64,000 nt of DNA. Origin: Bythopirellula sp041737835. Its GTDB lineage: Bacteria > Planctomycetota > Planctomycetia > Pirellulales > Lacipirellulaceae. The translations under genes were made by a program, and so were the position numbers. A model generated the notes under the pieces. The model was not told the DNA's origin, ran no database searches, and saw nothing but the letters and a program-made list of their open reading frames with translations. The DNA lies in assembly GCA_041737835.1 (NCBI GenBank), contig JBGSQY010000050.1, one strand, 5' to 3'. Positions 44,704 through 53,802 of this stretch are shown here, piece by piece (the stretch's first letter is position 1; the number at the start of each line of letters is the position of its first letter).

Positions 44704-45248
44704 GATCGTTCCTCCGCGGCCAGGGTGGCATCCACGCAGCGTGCCAGGCTCATGCGAATCCGATGAAGTTGCGAAGCGACATTGTGAGCAGTCTCACCCA
44801 GTCGTGCGGCGAGCAGCTTCACTGAAACCTTCGCATGGTAACGTTCGCCAATGAGATAGCTTTGACGGTCGTTGAGTTTCTTCAGGCAATTTTGCAGCGC
44901 CGCCAAGCGGGAATCGGCTTCACCAGCCAGACGCGTGCATTCTTCATCAATACGGGCCATGGCGGCATCGCTAAACAGCAATCGCGACCGCGATTGGCTT
45001 TTGCGAAAGGCCATCACTCGTTGCCGGGCAAACGCAAAGGCCCAGGGGAGAAACGGTCGTTCGAAATCGAAATCATGAATCTTTGACCAGAGGTCGATGT
45101 TCGTGTCTTGCAGGACGTCGGCTGCGGCGGGATCGCCGAGCATGAGCGTCGAGATATAGGCGTGGAGCTTGCGCTGATGGACAGTAAGTAATTCCACAAA
45201 CCGAGTCGCCGTTTCCGGGCTCACGGTGTTTAGTTCTTCGGAATTCAC
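44700..45248 (-). CDS. ECF RNA polymerase sigma factor (planctomycete type)
   Basis: 182 residues from a GTG at 45248. Region 2 is visible (LHAYISTLMLGDPAAADVLQDTNIDLWSKIHDFDFERPFLPWAFAFARQRVMAFRK) and region 4 follows (LKKLNDRQSYLIGERYHAKVSVKLLAARLGETAHNVASQLHRIRMSLARCVD). The LQDTN...W form of region 2 is typical of the Rhodopirellula/Verrucomicrobium ECF group. It pairs with the overlapping FecR-like sensor and lies between the two glycoside-hydrolase cassettes, which it may control. Confidence 0.9.
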   Translation of the reverse strand: MNSEELNTVSPETATRFVELLTVHQRKLHAYISTLMLGDPAAADVLQDTNIDLWSKIHDFDFERPFLPWAFAFARQRVMAFRKSQSRSRLLFSDAAMARIDEECTRLAGEADSRLAALQNCLKKLNDRQSYLIGERYHAKVSVKLLAARLGETAHNVASQLHRIRMSLARCVDATLAAEERS

Positions 45249-45656
45249 AGTTGCGTTGATCCTGCCCCGAGATAATCAGACTGGCCGTGCATTGCAAAGC
45301 TCTGGCCTAGTGGTTGCAAGCACGGAGGATTCTCTTACTTAGATTCAGCAAAAGGAAGCGATTTATCGCAAAAATTCTGGAATTTGTTTGCGATATTTCC
45401 CGCGCATCGGCTGAAATTGAGTAGAGGGTGAGAAAGACTTTTCTTTTCCAGCCACGGGCAGTGGGCTGCGAAACTGCGCACGCAGGTGCGTTCTCGGCAA
45501 TTCCTCGGGGCAGAGGCTGTTGCAGGTTGTCTGCTTATCCTTCAATGTCGATCTCGGTGTGACGGCACGCCGCGATCAATCGGGATGTTGCTCTCGGCTG
45601 TGCACGGCCGGTGGCAGGGTCAGCTTTTCTAAATCACTTTTCTGGAGTTGCTTCTA
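45249..45656. other. divergent intergenic region between ECF sigma gene and cassette 2
   Basis: About 410 bp with no credible gene and no repeat I recognise. It probably holds promoters for the ECF sigma gene and the PEP-CTERM gene; GGAG at 45644 is the ribosome-binding site of the latter. Confidence 0.5.
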
Positions 45657-46358
45657 ATGAAGATGAGATGGGCTGGAAAAATACGGAAGTATTGTGTGGC
45701 GGCAGCCATGCTCGGTTTGACGCTTTCCTGTGGCAGCGCTTGGGCAGAAGTTCATTCGGACTTCGATCCCGGCGGAACTTACTTCGGCGGCACGGAAGGT
45801 TGGTTTAACTATTCAGGCAACCCCGGTTTCGCCACGGCGACCCCTGCGGGTGGTTCAACGTTGTGGTTGGGTGTGCAGCCTCAGCAGTATTTTGGCCAGA
45901 TCACGAGCCAGAACTGGGCCACACCCGACATCACCATTCCCGATTGGAATTCAAATACCCATCTGGAATTCGATGTGATTGTCGACAGCCTTTGGTTCCC
46001 CAACAATGCCAGCCAAGCGATCTCGGTGGAGTTCCAGGTTGGCGGCGGCGTGGGGGGCACGATCAATCAATACGCCAATCCCACGATTGATACATCCCTG
46101 AAAGATACGATTCAACACGTGTCGATCCCGCTGGCCGCGATGCAACCCTTTGATCCGACCGCGACCTTCTGGAATCTGTCGATCAACTTGTCGCCCGGTT
46201 ATGCCTATGAATGGGATAGCAGCAACCCAAACGTCCAGCCCTACAACCCACGCTATTACCTCGACAACATTGAATGGACCACAGTTCCCGAACCGACGTC
46301 GTTGGTGCTGGGCGCGTGCTGCGTGTTGTTGTTGGGAACGCGTCGAGTTGGTCGTTAA
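45657..46358 (+). CDS. secreted PEP-CTERM protein
   Basis: 233 residues from the ATG at 45657 (GGAG about 9 bases upstream). The signal peptide is followed by a single beta-sandwich domain (HSDFDPGGTYFGGTEGWFNYSGNPG ... YYLDNIEWT) and the tail VPEPTSLVLGACCVLLLGTRRVGR. It opens the second cassette, in parallel to the gene at 34889 in the first. A carbohydrate-binding role is likely but not shown. Confidence 0.75.
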   Translation: MKMRWAGKIRKYCVAAAMLGLTLSCGSAWAEVHSDFDPGGTYFGGTEGWFNYSGNPGFATATPAGGSTLWLGVQPQQYFGQITSQNWATPDITIPDWNSNTHLEFDVIVDSLWFPNNASQAISVEFQVGGGVGGTINQYANPTIDTSLKDTIQHVSIPLAAMQPFDPTATFWNLSINLSPGYAYEWDSSNPNVQPYNPRYYLDNIEWTTVPEPTSLVLGACCVLLLGTRRVGR

Positions 46359-46465
46359 TTGCAATTCACTCGATCCCTCTGAAGTAGAGGCCGTACCGTC
46401 GCGGGTCCTGCCCGTTCCCGTGGCGGTTACGGTTACAGACATTCTTTTCTCTTAAGGAGTTTTCT

Positions 46466-47413
46466 ATGAGGTATCAAGCTGCCTTATCAGCTTTGTTTGT
46501 GACGCTGAGTTTGCTGCTGGCAAGTACCGCGCAGGCCCAACTGACCGTACAGGATTTTGAAGGTCCGCTGCCAGGTCCACAGCAGTATCCCGGTGGTTAT
46601 AGCTTCAGCGGCGGCGGCAATGGTAGTCCCGCTCTCACCGAAGCCATTATCGATACCGACGCGGTGAGTGGCATTCAAAGCTATGAAATTACCGTCGATG
46701 CGACGAACAACGCGGGATCCTATTTCTATTATGGAATGGGAGGTTTTCACGGTTTTTATGGCGAAGGCTTTGGCTTTGCGGAAGGACAAGAAGGCCAGAA
46801 CAACCCAGCCAATTATCGCATGACGTTCGATCTCAAGGTGATCGGCAACAACGGCGACACCGAAGCCTCGACCCCTGTGGGTGGTGCGGTAGGTATTTAT
46901 AAAGGCGACTACGAAGCCGTCTACGACGTCGATGTGAACAACGACGGTGACAAGCTCGATGGTTTTGACATCTGGAACAGCACCTTCGTCGCACCCGTGG
47001 GCGATAACGACTGGAATCAAATCGTTTGGGATCTCGATTCCGGTACGGCTCCCACGACCAATGGTAGCCCCGTTCCCGTGCCCGTCTTTGATGATGCCTC
47101 GAATATCTACTTCCAGATTTACTTCAACTCCGGCGGTTTTGGCACAGATTCCGGCAATGTGATCCGCCTTGATAATGTCGCTTTGGAGTTTGTTCCTCCG
47201 ACTGCCACGCCTGGCGATTTCGATGGCGATGGCGACGTCGATGGCCGCGACTTTTTGGCTTGGCAGCGTGATCCTGGTGTGGGGTCATTAAGCGATTGGC
47301 AAAATAGCTATCCCGTGGGCGCATTGACTGCGGGCTTTGTAGCCGTGCCCGAACCAGCGAGCTTGTGGCTAGCAATGTCGGTGGCCTTGCTGGCCGGGTG
47401 TCGTCGGAGTTAG
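46466..47413 (+). CDS. secreted PEP-CTERM protein with dockerin-like motif
   Basis: 315 residues; AAGGAG lies 7 bases before the ATG. Signal peptide LFVTLSLLLASTAQA; a single large beta-sandwich domain (VQDFEGPLPGPQQYPGGYSF ... NVIRLDNVALEF, about 25-245) resembling CBM-like modules; then GDFDGDGDVDGRDFLAWQRD with a shortened second half (SLSDWQNSYPVG) and VPEPASLWLAMSVALLAGCRRS. It contains a glycine-rich, repeat-like stretch (GGFHGFYGEGFGFAEGQEGQ). Confidence 0.78.
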   Translation: MRYQAALSALFVTLSLLLASTAQAQLTVQDFEGPLPGPQQYPGGYSFSGGGNGSPALTEAIIDTDAVSGIQSYEITVDATNNAGSYFYYGMGGFHGFYGEGFGFAEGQEGQNNPANYRMTFDLKVIGNNGDTEASTPVGGAVGIYKGDYEAVYDVDVNNDGDKLDGFDIWNSTFVAPVGDNDWNQIVWDLDSGTAPTTNGSPVPVPVFDDASNIYFQIYFNSGGFGTDSGNVIRLDNVALEFVPPTATPGDFDGDGDVDGRDFLAWQRDPGVGSLSDWQNSYPVGALTAGFVAVPEPASLWLAMSVALLAGCRRS

Positions 47414-47509
47414 TGGCAACAAGACTTGAGTCTGGACAATCGCGGTGCGGCTTGGAACAAGCCGCGCCGCGTTGTTCGACGAATCGTAAAAGGAATTGAG
47501 GAGGTCATC

Positions 47510-48586
47510 GTGCGACGCGCATTCACATTGGTCGAACTTCTGGTGGTGATCGCCATCATCGGCGTGTTGGTGGCGCTGTTGTTGCCAGCGATCCAAGCCG
47601 CGCGCGAGGCGGCGCGCAGAACTCAATGCAGCAACAATCTCAAGAATATCGGCCTTTCGATTTTGAATTACGAAAGCGCGCTCAAAGAGTTCCCCACCGG
47701 CGGTGCAACATACGGAGACCGGCTGGAGTGCTACGCTCAGAATGGCAGGCCCTGGGTTGGGAAAAAGCAAGGCATGAGTTGGGCGTATCAGATTTTGCCT
47801 TATCTTGAGCAAGGATCGTTGCACAACATCGGTGACACGAAAGTCGTCCAGAACACCCCCGTGACGCTCTATAATTGCCCATCGCGGCGCCCCGCCACGG
47901 CTTTTGATGATCCGACCGACAATCCCGATTTGGGACCTGGCTATCTCATGGATTATGCGGGAGCCCAGCCAGCCACATTAGGCGTGAGCAATGCAGCCGC
48001 GATGTACATAGCCACTCGAGACTTCGAGAATTGTGCTCGGGTTCATAATTCGTTGTGGAGTGCAAATGGAAATGGGTATGGTGAGCCCGCTAATAACGGA
48101 GTGTACGACGGGGTCATTGTGCGTTCTTCATGGAAAAGAAGTGTTGCTAAGGAAACATGTGGACCCAATCCTGGTGCGGGGGATTTTGTGACCGGGGTTC
48201 CTGGCCCGACCAAAATGTCGCAAATCTCTGATGGAACATCTAATACGATGGTGATTGGCGAAAAGTACATCTATTCGGAGCAATATGAAGGGTCGAAACC
48301 ATCTGATGATCGTGGTTGGCTTGATGGTTGGGACCCAGATACCATGCGATCCACGATGGCCACTCCTCTTAGCGATTCAACTCCACGGGTGCTTTGTGTA
48401 GGCCAATCCGCCATCTATGACCAAGTGTATATGTTCGGGTCAGCACACCCGGCAGGTTTTCATACGGCATTTGCCGACGGGTCTGTACGTCCCATTAGCT
48501 ACGACATTCCCGTCGATGTCTTAAATAGTTTAGGCACGAAGGGTGGAGAAGCCGGACCGTACGAAGTAAATCAAAGTGTCAATTAG
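47510..48586 (+). CDS. DUF1559 domain protein with prepilin-like N-terminus (GTG start)
   Basis: 358 residues from the GTG at 47510. No ATG fits, and GAGGAGG (47498-47504) lies 5 bases upstream, so the GTG is well supported. VRRAFTLVELLVVIAIIGVLVALLLPAIQAAREAARR is at the very N-terminus, and the C-terminal FADGSVRPI motif is intact. It follows two PEP-CTERM genes and precedes a glycoside hydrolase gene, mirroring the first cassette. The pilin-like cleavage residue before FTLVE is Ala rather than Gly. Confidence 0.9.
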   Translation: MRRAFTLVELLVVIAIIGVLVALLLPAIQAAREAARRTQCSNNLKNIGLSILNYESALKEFPTGGATYGDRLECYAQNGRPWVGKKQGMSWAYQILPYLEQGSLHNIGDTKVVQNTPVTLYNCPSRRPATAFDDPTDNPDLGPGYLMDYAGAQPATLGVSNAAAMYIATRDFENCARVHNSLWSANGNGYGEPANNGVYDGVIVRSSWKRSVAKETCGPNPGAGDFVTGVPGPTKMSQISDGTSNTMVIGEKYIYSEQYEGSKPSDDRGWLDGWDPDTMRSTMATPLSDSTPRVLCVGQSAIYDQVYMFGSAHPAGFHTAFADGSVRPISYDIPVDVLNSLGTKGGEAGPYEVNQSVN

Positions 48587-48654
48587 TGACTAACAGTCAT
48601 TTGAACGGCGTGTGAGTGTTCTCTGCGCTGAGAATTGGGGCAGAGATTTTGAAG

Positions 48655-50643
48655 ATGCTATCGAACAGAACTTGGTTGGTAATTCTCGTCGCTAGTTTCA
48701 GCGCCTGCGTGACCACCTCGCTGCACGCGCAAATCTCCGCCACCGTCACCGTCGACGCGGCCAATGTTCGCTCGGTCATGTCTCCGCTGGGCATCGGGCT
48801 GCATACGTCGCCCTATTACAACAATATGTCTCACCCAACCGTGGACGACCGGCTCGAAGAGGCAGGCGTGACCACGCTGCGTTATGGCGGTGGGGGCTAT
48901 GCCGACGTGCTGCATTGGTCGGTCGCGCGGCCTCAATGGGAAAGTGGCATCACCGGGGGCGGCTTGTCTCCCTGGTGGGGCGAGCCAACCAATTTTGGTT
49001 ACGTCGGCCCTGGCTCGGGATTCAACGGATTCGTGGGGCTGCTCGATCAACTTGAAAATGGCAAATCGGTAGTGACAGTCAACTACGGCTCAGCGATGAA
49101 GTTCGTGGGTGGCCAGATGCAGGTGCCCGACTACGGGGGACAACCCAAAGAAGCCGCCGCGTGGGTGGCCTACGCCAATGCCGACGCGAGCATCTACGGC
49201 ACTCCCAGCGACATCGTCATCGGTGTCGACCAACAAGGGAACGATTGGAAGACCGCCGGCTACTGGGCCAAGCTCCGCGCTTCGACTTCCGGCGAATATC
49301 AATCGTGGGCTCAAGCCGATGGGGTCTACAACAGCTACAACTCGTTCTTGGCGATCAATCGCGACGCGCCGGTGGGCGTTGAGTATTGGGAAATCGGCAA
49401 CGAAACGTTCGGCACGGGTTATTACGGCGGTGGCAACGGGTACACGGTCGATTATCGCGTCCCTTACAACGGCACGAATCGCGATGACAACCCCGCACTC
49501 TCGCCTGCCACTTATGGTCAGGAGGTTGTCGAGTATGCCGAGTTGATGAAGTCGATCGATCCCAACATCAAGATCGGGGCCGTCCTGGCGACCCCGCCGG
49601 ATGATTACGGTTGGTCCTACGCCGACTTGAACGACAATGGCTCGAAGCAATCCAACGAAGCCTACTGGAACGACGAAGTTCTCTCGCAACCCGGCGTGGC
49701 CGACAACGTCGATTTCGTGATGGTCCACTGGTATCCCTGGGCGGGAGATAATGCCAATGGTTCGAGTTTGTTGTCTCAGGTCCGCACCAAGATTCCGCAC
49801 ATGATCAACGGCACCACGGCGGGGCAGGACACCGGTTCGAACGCGGGGATTCGCGATACCTTGGCCACTCATAATTTGACCGATGCCGAGATCATGATCA
49901 CCGAGTTCAATTACATGGGCTCGTTGCAATCAGGCGTCGCCAACAGCGTGGAATCGATTTTCGTGGCCGATGCTTACGCGAGCTGGCTGGACCTGGGGGT
50001 CACGAGTGTGCAGTACCTTGAGATGCTCACCAAAGATTTTCTGGATGACTCGAGCGGCTTCGCTCGCGGTTCGGCCTTCTATGGGATTTCGATGGTCGAC
50101 AAATTAGTCGAGCCGGGGGAATCGCTCGTCAATGCGACGACCAGCAACAACAACGTTCGCACGCATGCCGCGCTGCAGGACGACGGCAGCATCGCCGTGA
50201 TGCTGTTGAATCTCGATCAATCCCAATCCGCGAACGTGACCGTCAACATTGCCAACATCGCCCTGGGCAGCACGGGCACCAAGTATTTGCTCACCGGCGG
50301 GACGAACCTCACGAACAACTCGGAATCAGCACTTGGCAACTCATTCATGATTAGCTTGCCCGCGCGGTCGATTGCGACCTATATCATCGATGCGGCCCCA
50401 CAGCTGCTGGGCGACTTTGATGGCGATGGCGATGTCGACGGCCGCGACTTTTTGGCCTGGCAAAGCGGCGCATCGCCCAATCCCTTCAGCGCCGAGGACT
50501 TGGCCGACTGGCAAGAGAACTTCGGCGTGATCCCCGAAGTGGTCGCCACCTTGGCCGTCCCGGAACCAATGAGTTATGGAATCGCGGTGGGTCTGGCACT
50601 GCTCACGAGTGTGGGTCGCACCCCCGGTCGAGTTTTGCGCTAA
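48655..50643 (+). CDS. secreted GH39/GH51-like glycoside hydrolase with dockerin-like and PEP-CTERM modules
   Basis: 662 residues from the ATG at 48655 (a GTG at 48616 is possible). Signal peptide to about residue 25 (SACVTTSLHA). A clan GH-A barrel spans about 30-460 with Glu250 in VEYWEIGNETFG and Glu417 in IMITEFNYMG as likely acid/base and nucleophile; the pattern resembles alpha-L-arabinofuranosidases (GH51) or GH39. A beta-sandwich closes the catalytic region (about 470-580). Then GDFDGDGDVDGRDFLAWQSG with a degenerate partner (AEDLADWQENFG) and a short PEP-CTERM tail VPEPMSYGIAVGLALLTSVGR. The exact family needs a search. Confidence 0.75.
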   Translation: MLSNRTWLVILVASFSACVTTSLHAQISATVTVDAANVRSVMSPLGIGLHTSPYYNNMSHPTVDDRLEEAGVTTLRYGGGGYADVLHWSVARPQWESGITGGGLSPWWGEPTNFGYVGPGSGFNGFVGLLDQLENGKSVVTVNYGSAMKFVGGQMQVPDYGGQPKEAAAWVAYANADASIYGTPSDIVIGVDQQGNDWKTAGYWAKLRASTSGEYQSWAQADGVYNSYNSFLAINRDAPVGVEYWEIGNETFGTGYYGGGNGYTVDYRVPYNGTNRDDNPALSPATYGQEVVEYAELMKSIDPNIKIGAVLATPPDDYGWSYADLNDNGSKQSNEAYWNDEVLSQPGVADNVDFVMVHWYPWAGDNANGSSLLSQVRTKIPHMINGTTAGQDTGSNAGIRDTLATHNLTDAEIMITEFNYMGSLQSGVANSVESIFVADAYASWLDLGVTSVQYLEMLTKDFLDDSSGFARGSAFYGISMVDKLVEPGESLVNATTSNNNVRTHAALQDDGSIAVMLLNLDQSQSANVTVNIANIALGSTGTKYLLTGGTNLTNNSESALGNSFMISLPARSIATYIIDAAPQLLGDFDGDGDVDGRDFLAWQSGASPNPFSAEDLADWQENFGVIPEVVATLAVPEPMSYGIAVGLALLTSVGRTPGRVLR

Positions 50644-50826
50644 TTAAGTGCGACTCGCCGCCAAATTCGTGATTTGTGGTTAAGGCCCAACTCCGCTTGG
50701 GTAATTTCTTCCTGCGGCACCATGCTCTAGGCTTGCAACTGGGCATTTAGTTTCCCGGTTTGGGTTCATAAACTACAGCAAGGTGCGCTTTCTTTTCGGA
50801 TGCTTCGATAGGTTGGGTCGGTCTCG

Positions 50827-53655
50827 ATGAATTGTTTGAATCGTCTTTGCTGTGCCATTCTCTTTGGCTTTTGGGTCGTTCTCTCATCCGTGGCCGTTCA
50901 AGCCGCGGAAGAAAGCACGCGGCTGAGTGATTGGCGGTTCACGCAGGGCGATCCTGCGAATGCCGAGGCGACCGACTTCGACGACAGCGCGTGGAGCAAC
51001 GTTCGCGTCCCCCATGATTGGGCCATCGCCGGTCCGTTCGATCCCGAGGAAGATGGCTTCGCCGCGAAATTGCCCTGGAAAGGCGAGGGCTGGTATCGCC
51101 AGGAGTTCACGCTCGACCGACCCGAGGGATCGCGCGTGTATCTCGACTTCGATGGCGTGATGGCCTTCCCCAAGGTCTATATCAACGGCAAGCTCGCCGG
51201 CGATTGGGACTATGGCTACACCTCGTTTCGCGTCGACGCAACCGACCACGTGAATCTTAAGGGCAAAAATGTCGTCGCCGTGCACGTCGACACAACCAAC
51301 CACGGCACGCGCTGGTATCCCGGTGCGGGGATCTATCGCAAGGTGATGCTCGAAGTTCGCGAGCCGATTCATCTCGCGCATTGGGGCGTGTTTGTCACGA
51401 CGCCGGAAGTCAGCAAAGAATCAGCAACCGTCAAAGCGGCAATCACCGTCGAGAACCACAACTCCGCACCCACCAAGGGACAACTTAAATTTACGATTCT
51501 CGATCCCACGGGCAAAAAAGTTTCTACCACGGACGCAGATCTTGAATTGCAAGTTGGTGAAACAGAGTTTGGCTACGAGACCAATGTCGTGAATCCCGAA
51601 CTGTGGGATGTGGACCATCCCCATTTGTATTCGCTAAAGACCGAGGTGATCGTCGACGGCCAAACGGTCGATTCGCAAACGACACCTTTTGGTATCCGCA
51701 CGTTTGAATTCACGGCTGACGACGGTTTTCATTTGAATGGCCGTCGTGTGCAGTTGTATGGCGTGAACCTGCATCACGATCATGGCCCACTGGGCGGGGC
51801 GTTCAACACCCGCGCGATGGAGCGGCAACTCGAAATCATGCAGGAGATGGGCGTTAACGCCTTGCGCACCAGCCACAACGCCCCCGCGCGAGAGGTCTTG
51901 GAGCTGTGCGACCGGATGGGCATCCTCGTTTGGGACGAATGCTTTGACAAATGGAACAACACTGCGGATCGCGTCGACGGCAAGCCGACGCACGAAGAAC
52001 ATGGCGAGCGTCATCTGCGGAGCATGATTTTGCGCGATCGCAATCATCCCTCGGTGGTGTTGTGGTCCATCGGCAACGAGATTCCTGATGACGAAGAAGG
52101 GGTCAATCCCGAACGCGTCCGCATGATGGCCAACATCGTGCGCAAGTACGACACGACTCGTCCCGCGACGATAGGGAGTTGTTTTCCCGAACAGGTAGCC
52201 AAGGGCATTTACGAAGGAGTCGACGTCGTCGGTTGGAATTACATGCGCCGCTACGACAAGCATCGCGAGCTCATGCCCGAGAAGCCGATTGTCTACAGTG
52301 AGTCAGCCTCGGCGTTGAGTTCGCGCGGGTTTTACAACTTGCCATTCCCCGAGACCAAAACGGATTACGCCCCCGGTCTGCAGGTTTCGTCCTACGACTT
52401 GAATGGTGCCCCCTGGTCGGACGTGGCCGACGCGGAATTTCGTTTGATGCAGGACGACAAATTCGTGGCCGGAGAGTTTGTGTGGACCGGTTTCGATTAC
52501 CTCGGCGAACCAACGCCGCACAGTGCCGATGCGATCAGTTCCTATTTTGGCATCGTCGATTTATGTGGCATCCCCAAGGATCGCTATTGGCTCTACCGCA
52601 GCCATTGGCGGCCCGAGGAAACGACCGTGCATATCCTGCCGCACTGGAATTGGCCCGATCACGTGGGGAAGAACGTCCCCGTGTTCGTTTACACCAATGG
52701 CGATTCGGCGGAATTGTTCTTGAACGGCAAGTCACTCGGCCGCCGCACGAAAGGTGAAGTCCCGGCCCGCCCCACCAATTTTGCGACCGCTGCAAAATTC
52801 AGCGCGAGTTCGAGTCAACCCGGCAAGGAGCCCGACTATGTCGCCGACGACGACTTCACCACGCGCTGGTGCGCGGATGCAGGCACGGCTGGGCAATGGT
52901 TGGAAGTCGATTTGGGCGAGATCAAACCGATTAAGTGCTTACTCTTGGAACTAGAAAAAGAAGCTAAGAATTATGGCTACGTCGTGAAGACGTCGGTCGA
53001 TGGCGAGAATTGGGAAACGCTTGTCACGAAACCAACCAGCAACCAACCGGAATGGGGCGGGCCGAAAACCTCACCGCATGACGTTGACACGCAAGCTCGC
53101 TATCTGCGGATCGAGTTTGATGAACTTAGTGGTCGGGCGTGGGCAAGCATCTGCGAGTTGGGAATCTTTCCCGAGCATGTCGACTCTTATTATTTTGATT
53201 GCACCTACGACTATCGCCTCCGCTGGAACGACGTGGTTTACGAACCGGGAGAGCTCAAAGTCATCGCTTACAAGGATGGTAAAGAAATCGGCACGGCGAC
53301 GATGAAAACCGCCGGTGAGCCAGCCCAGGTGCGGCTAACCCCCGACCGAAAGGAACTCACGGCTTCGGGGGATGATCTCTGTTACGTGCTTGTCGAGGCT
53401 TTGGGCAAAGAGGGTGTGCCGTGCCCCTTGGCGGAGAACATGATCGAGTTCGAGGTCGACGGCCCTGCTGAGATTGCCGGCGTGGGCAACGGCAATCCCA
53501 TATCGTTGGAACCGTTTCAAGCGGACCATCGCCAACTTTTTTTCGGCAAGGCGATGCTGATCCTTCGTACCCAAGCAGGAAAAGCTGGCCCCATCAAAAT
53601 CACCGCGAAATCGGCTGGTTTAACACCGACCAGTGTGGAAGTCTCGTCCCACTAG
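50827..53655 (+). CDS. secreted GH2 beta-galactosidase-like enzyme with inserted discoidin domain
   Basis: 942 residues with a signal peptide to about residue 26. Sugar-binding domain (about 30-180, HDWAIAGPFDPEEDGFAAKLPWKGEGWYRQEF), immunoglobulin-like domain (about 185-290) and TIM barrel (about 295-590) with Glu418 in WSIGNEIPD and Glu492 in VYSESAS as the catalytic pair. The DUF4982 Ig-like domain starts near 612 (FVYTNGDSAELFLNGKSLGRR) but is interrupted at about 652-783 by an F5/8 type C (discoidin) domain (DYVADDDFTTRWCADAG...WLEVDLGEIKPI), then resumes near 795 (YRLRWNDVVYEPGELKVIAYKDG). It could remove beta-galactosyl or related side chains. Confidence 0.88.
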   Translation: MNCLNRLCCAILFGFWVVLSSVAVQAAEESTRLSDWRFTQGDPANAEATDFDDSAWSNVRVPHDWAIAGPFDPEEDGFAAKLPWKGEGWYRQEFTLDRPEGSRVYLDFDGVMAFPKVYINGKLAGDWDYGYTSFRVDATDHVNLKGKNVVAVHVDTTNHGTRWYPGAGIYRKVMLEVREPIHLAHWGVFVTTPEVSKESATVKAAITVENHNSAPTKGQLKFTILDPTGKKVSTTDADLELQVGETEFGYETNVVNPELWDVDHPHLYSLKTEVIVDGQTVDSQTTPFGIRTFEFTADDGFHLNGRRVQLYGVNLHHDHGPLGGAFNTRAMERQLEIMQEMGVNALRTSHNAPAREVLELCDRMGILVWDECFDKWNNTADRVDGKPTHEEHGERHLRSMILRDRNHPSVVLWSIGNEIPDDEEGVNPERVRMMANIVRKYDTTRPATIGSCFPEQVAKGIYEGVDVVGWNYMRRYDKHRELMPEKPIVYSESASALSSRGFYNLPFPETKTDYAPGLQVSSYDLNGAPWSDVADAEFRLMQDDKFVAGEFVWTGFDYLGEPTPHSADAISSYFGIVDLCGIPKDRYWLYRSHWRPEETTVHILPHWNWPDHVGKNVPVFVYTNGDSAELFLNGKSLGRRTKGEVPARPTNFATAAKFSASSSQPGKEPDYVADDDFTTRWCADAGTAGQWLEVDLGEIKPIKCLLLELEKEAKNYGYVVKTSVDGENWETLVTKPTSNQPEWGGPKTSPHDVDTQARYLRIEFDELSGRAWASICELGIFPEHVDSYYFDCTYDYRLRWNDVVYEPGELKVIAYKDGKEIGTATMKTAGEPAQVRLTPDRKELTASGDDLCYVLVEALGKEGVPCPLAENMIEFEVDGPAEIAGVGNGNPISLEPFQADHRQLFFGKAMLILRTQAGKAGPIKITAKSAGLTPTSVEVSSH

Positions 53656-53802
53656 CGGCACAACAAGGCGTGGGCTTGTTCCGATGGGAAACTGCTATTT
53701 CTTAGGTTAAAATTGAACCTGGCCATCGGTTACCGCGTAACAGGTGATTGGACGCCCTCCTCCCGCCTTTTTGACCCTGCAATCTCCCGCCGGAATCCAT
53801 TC

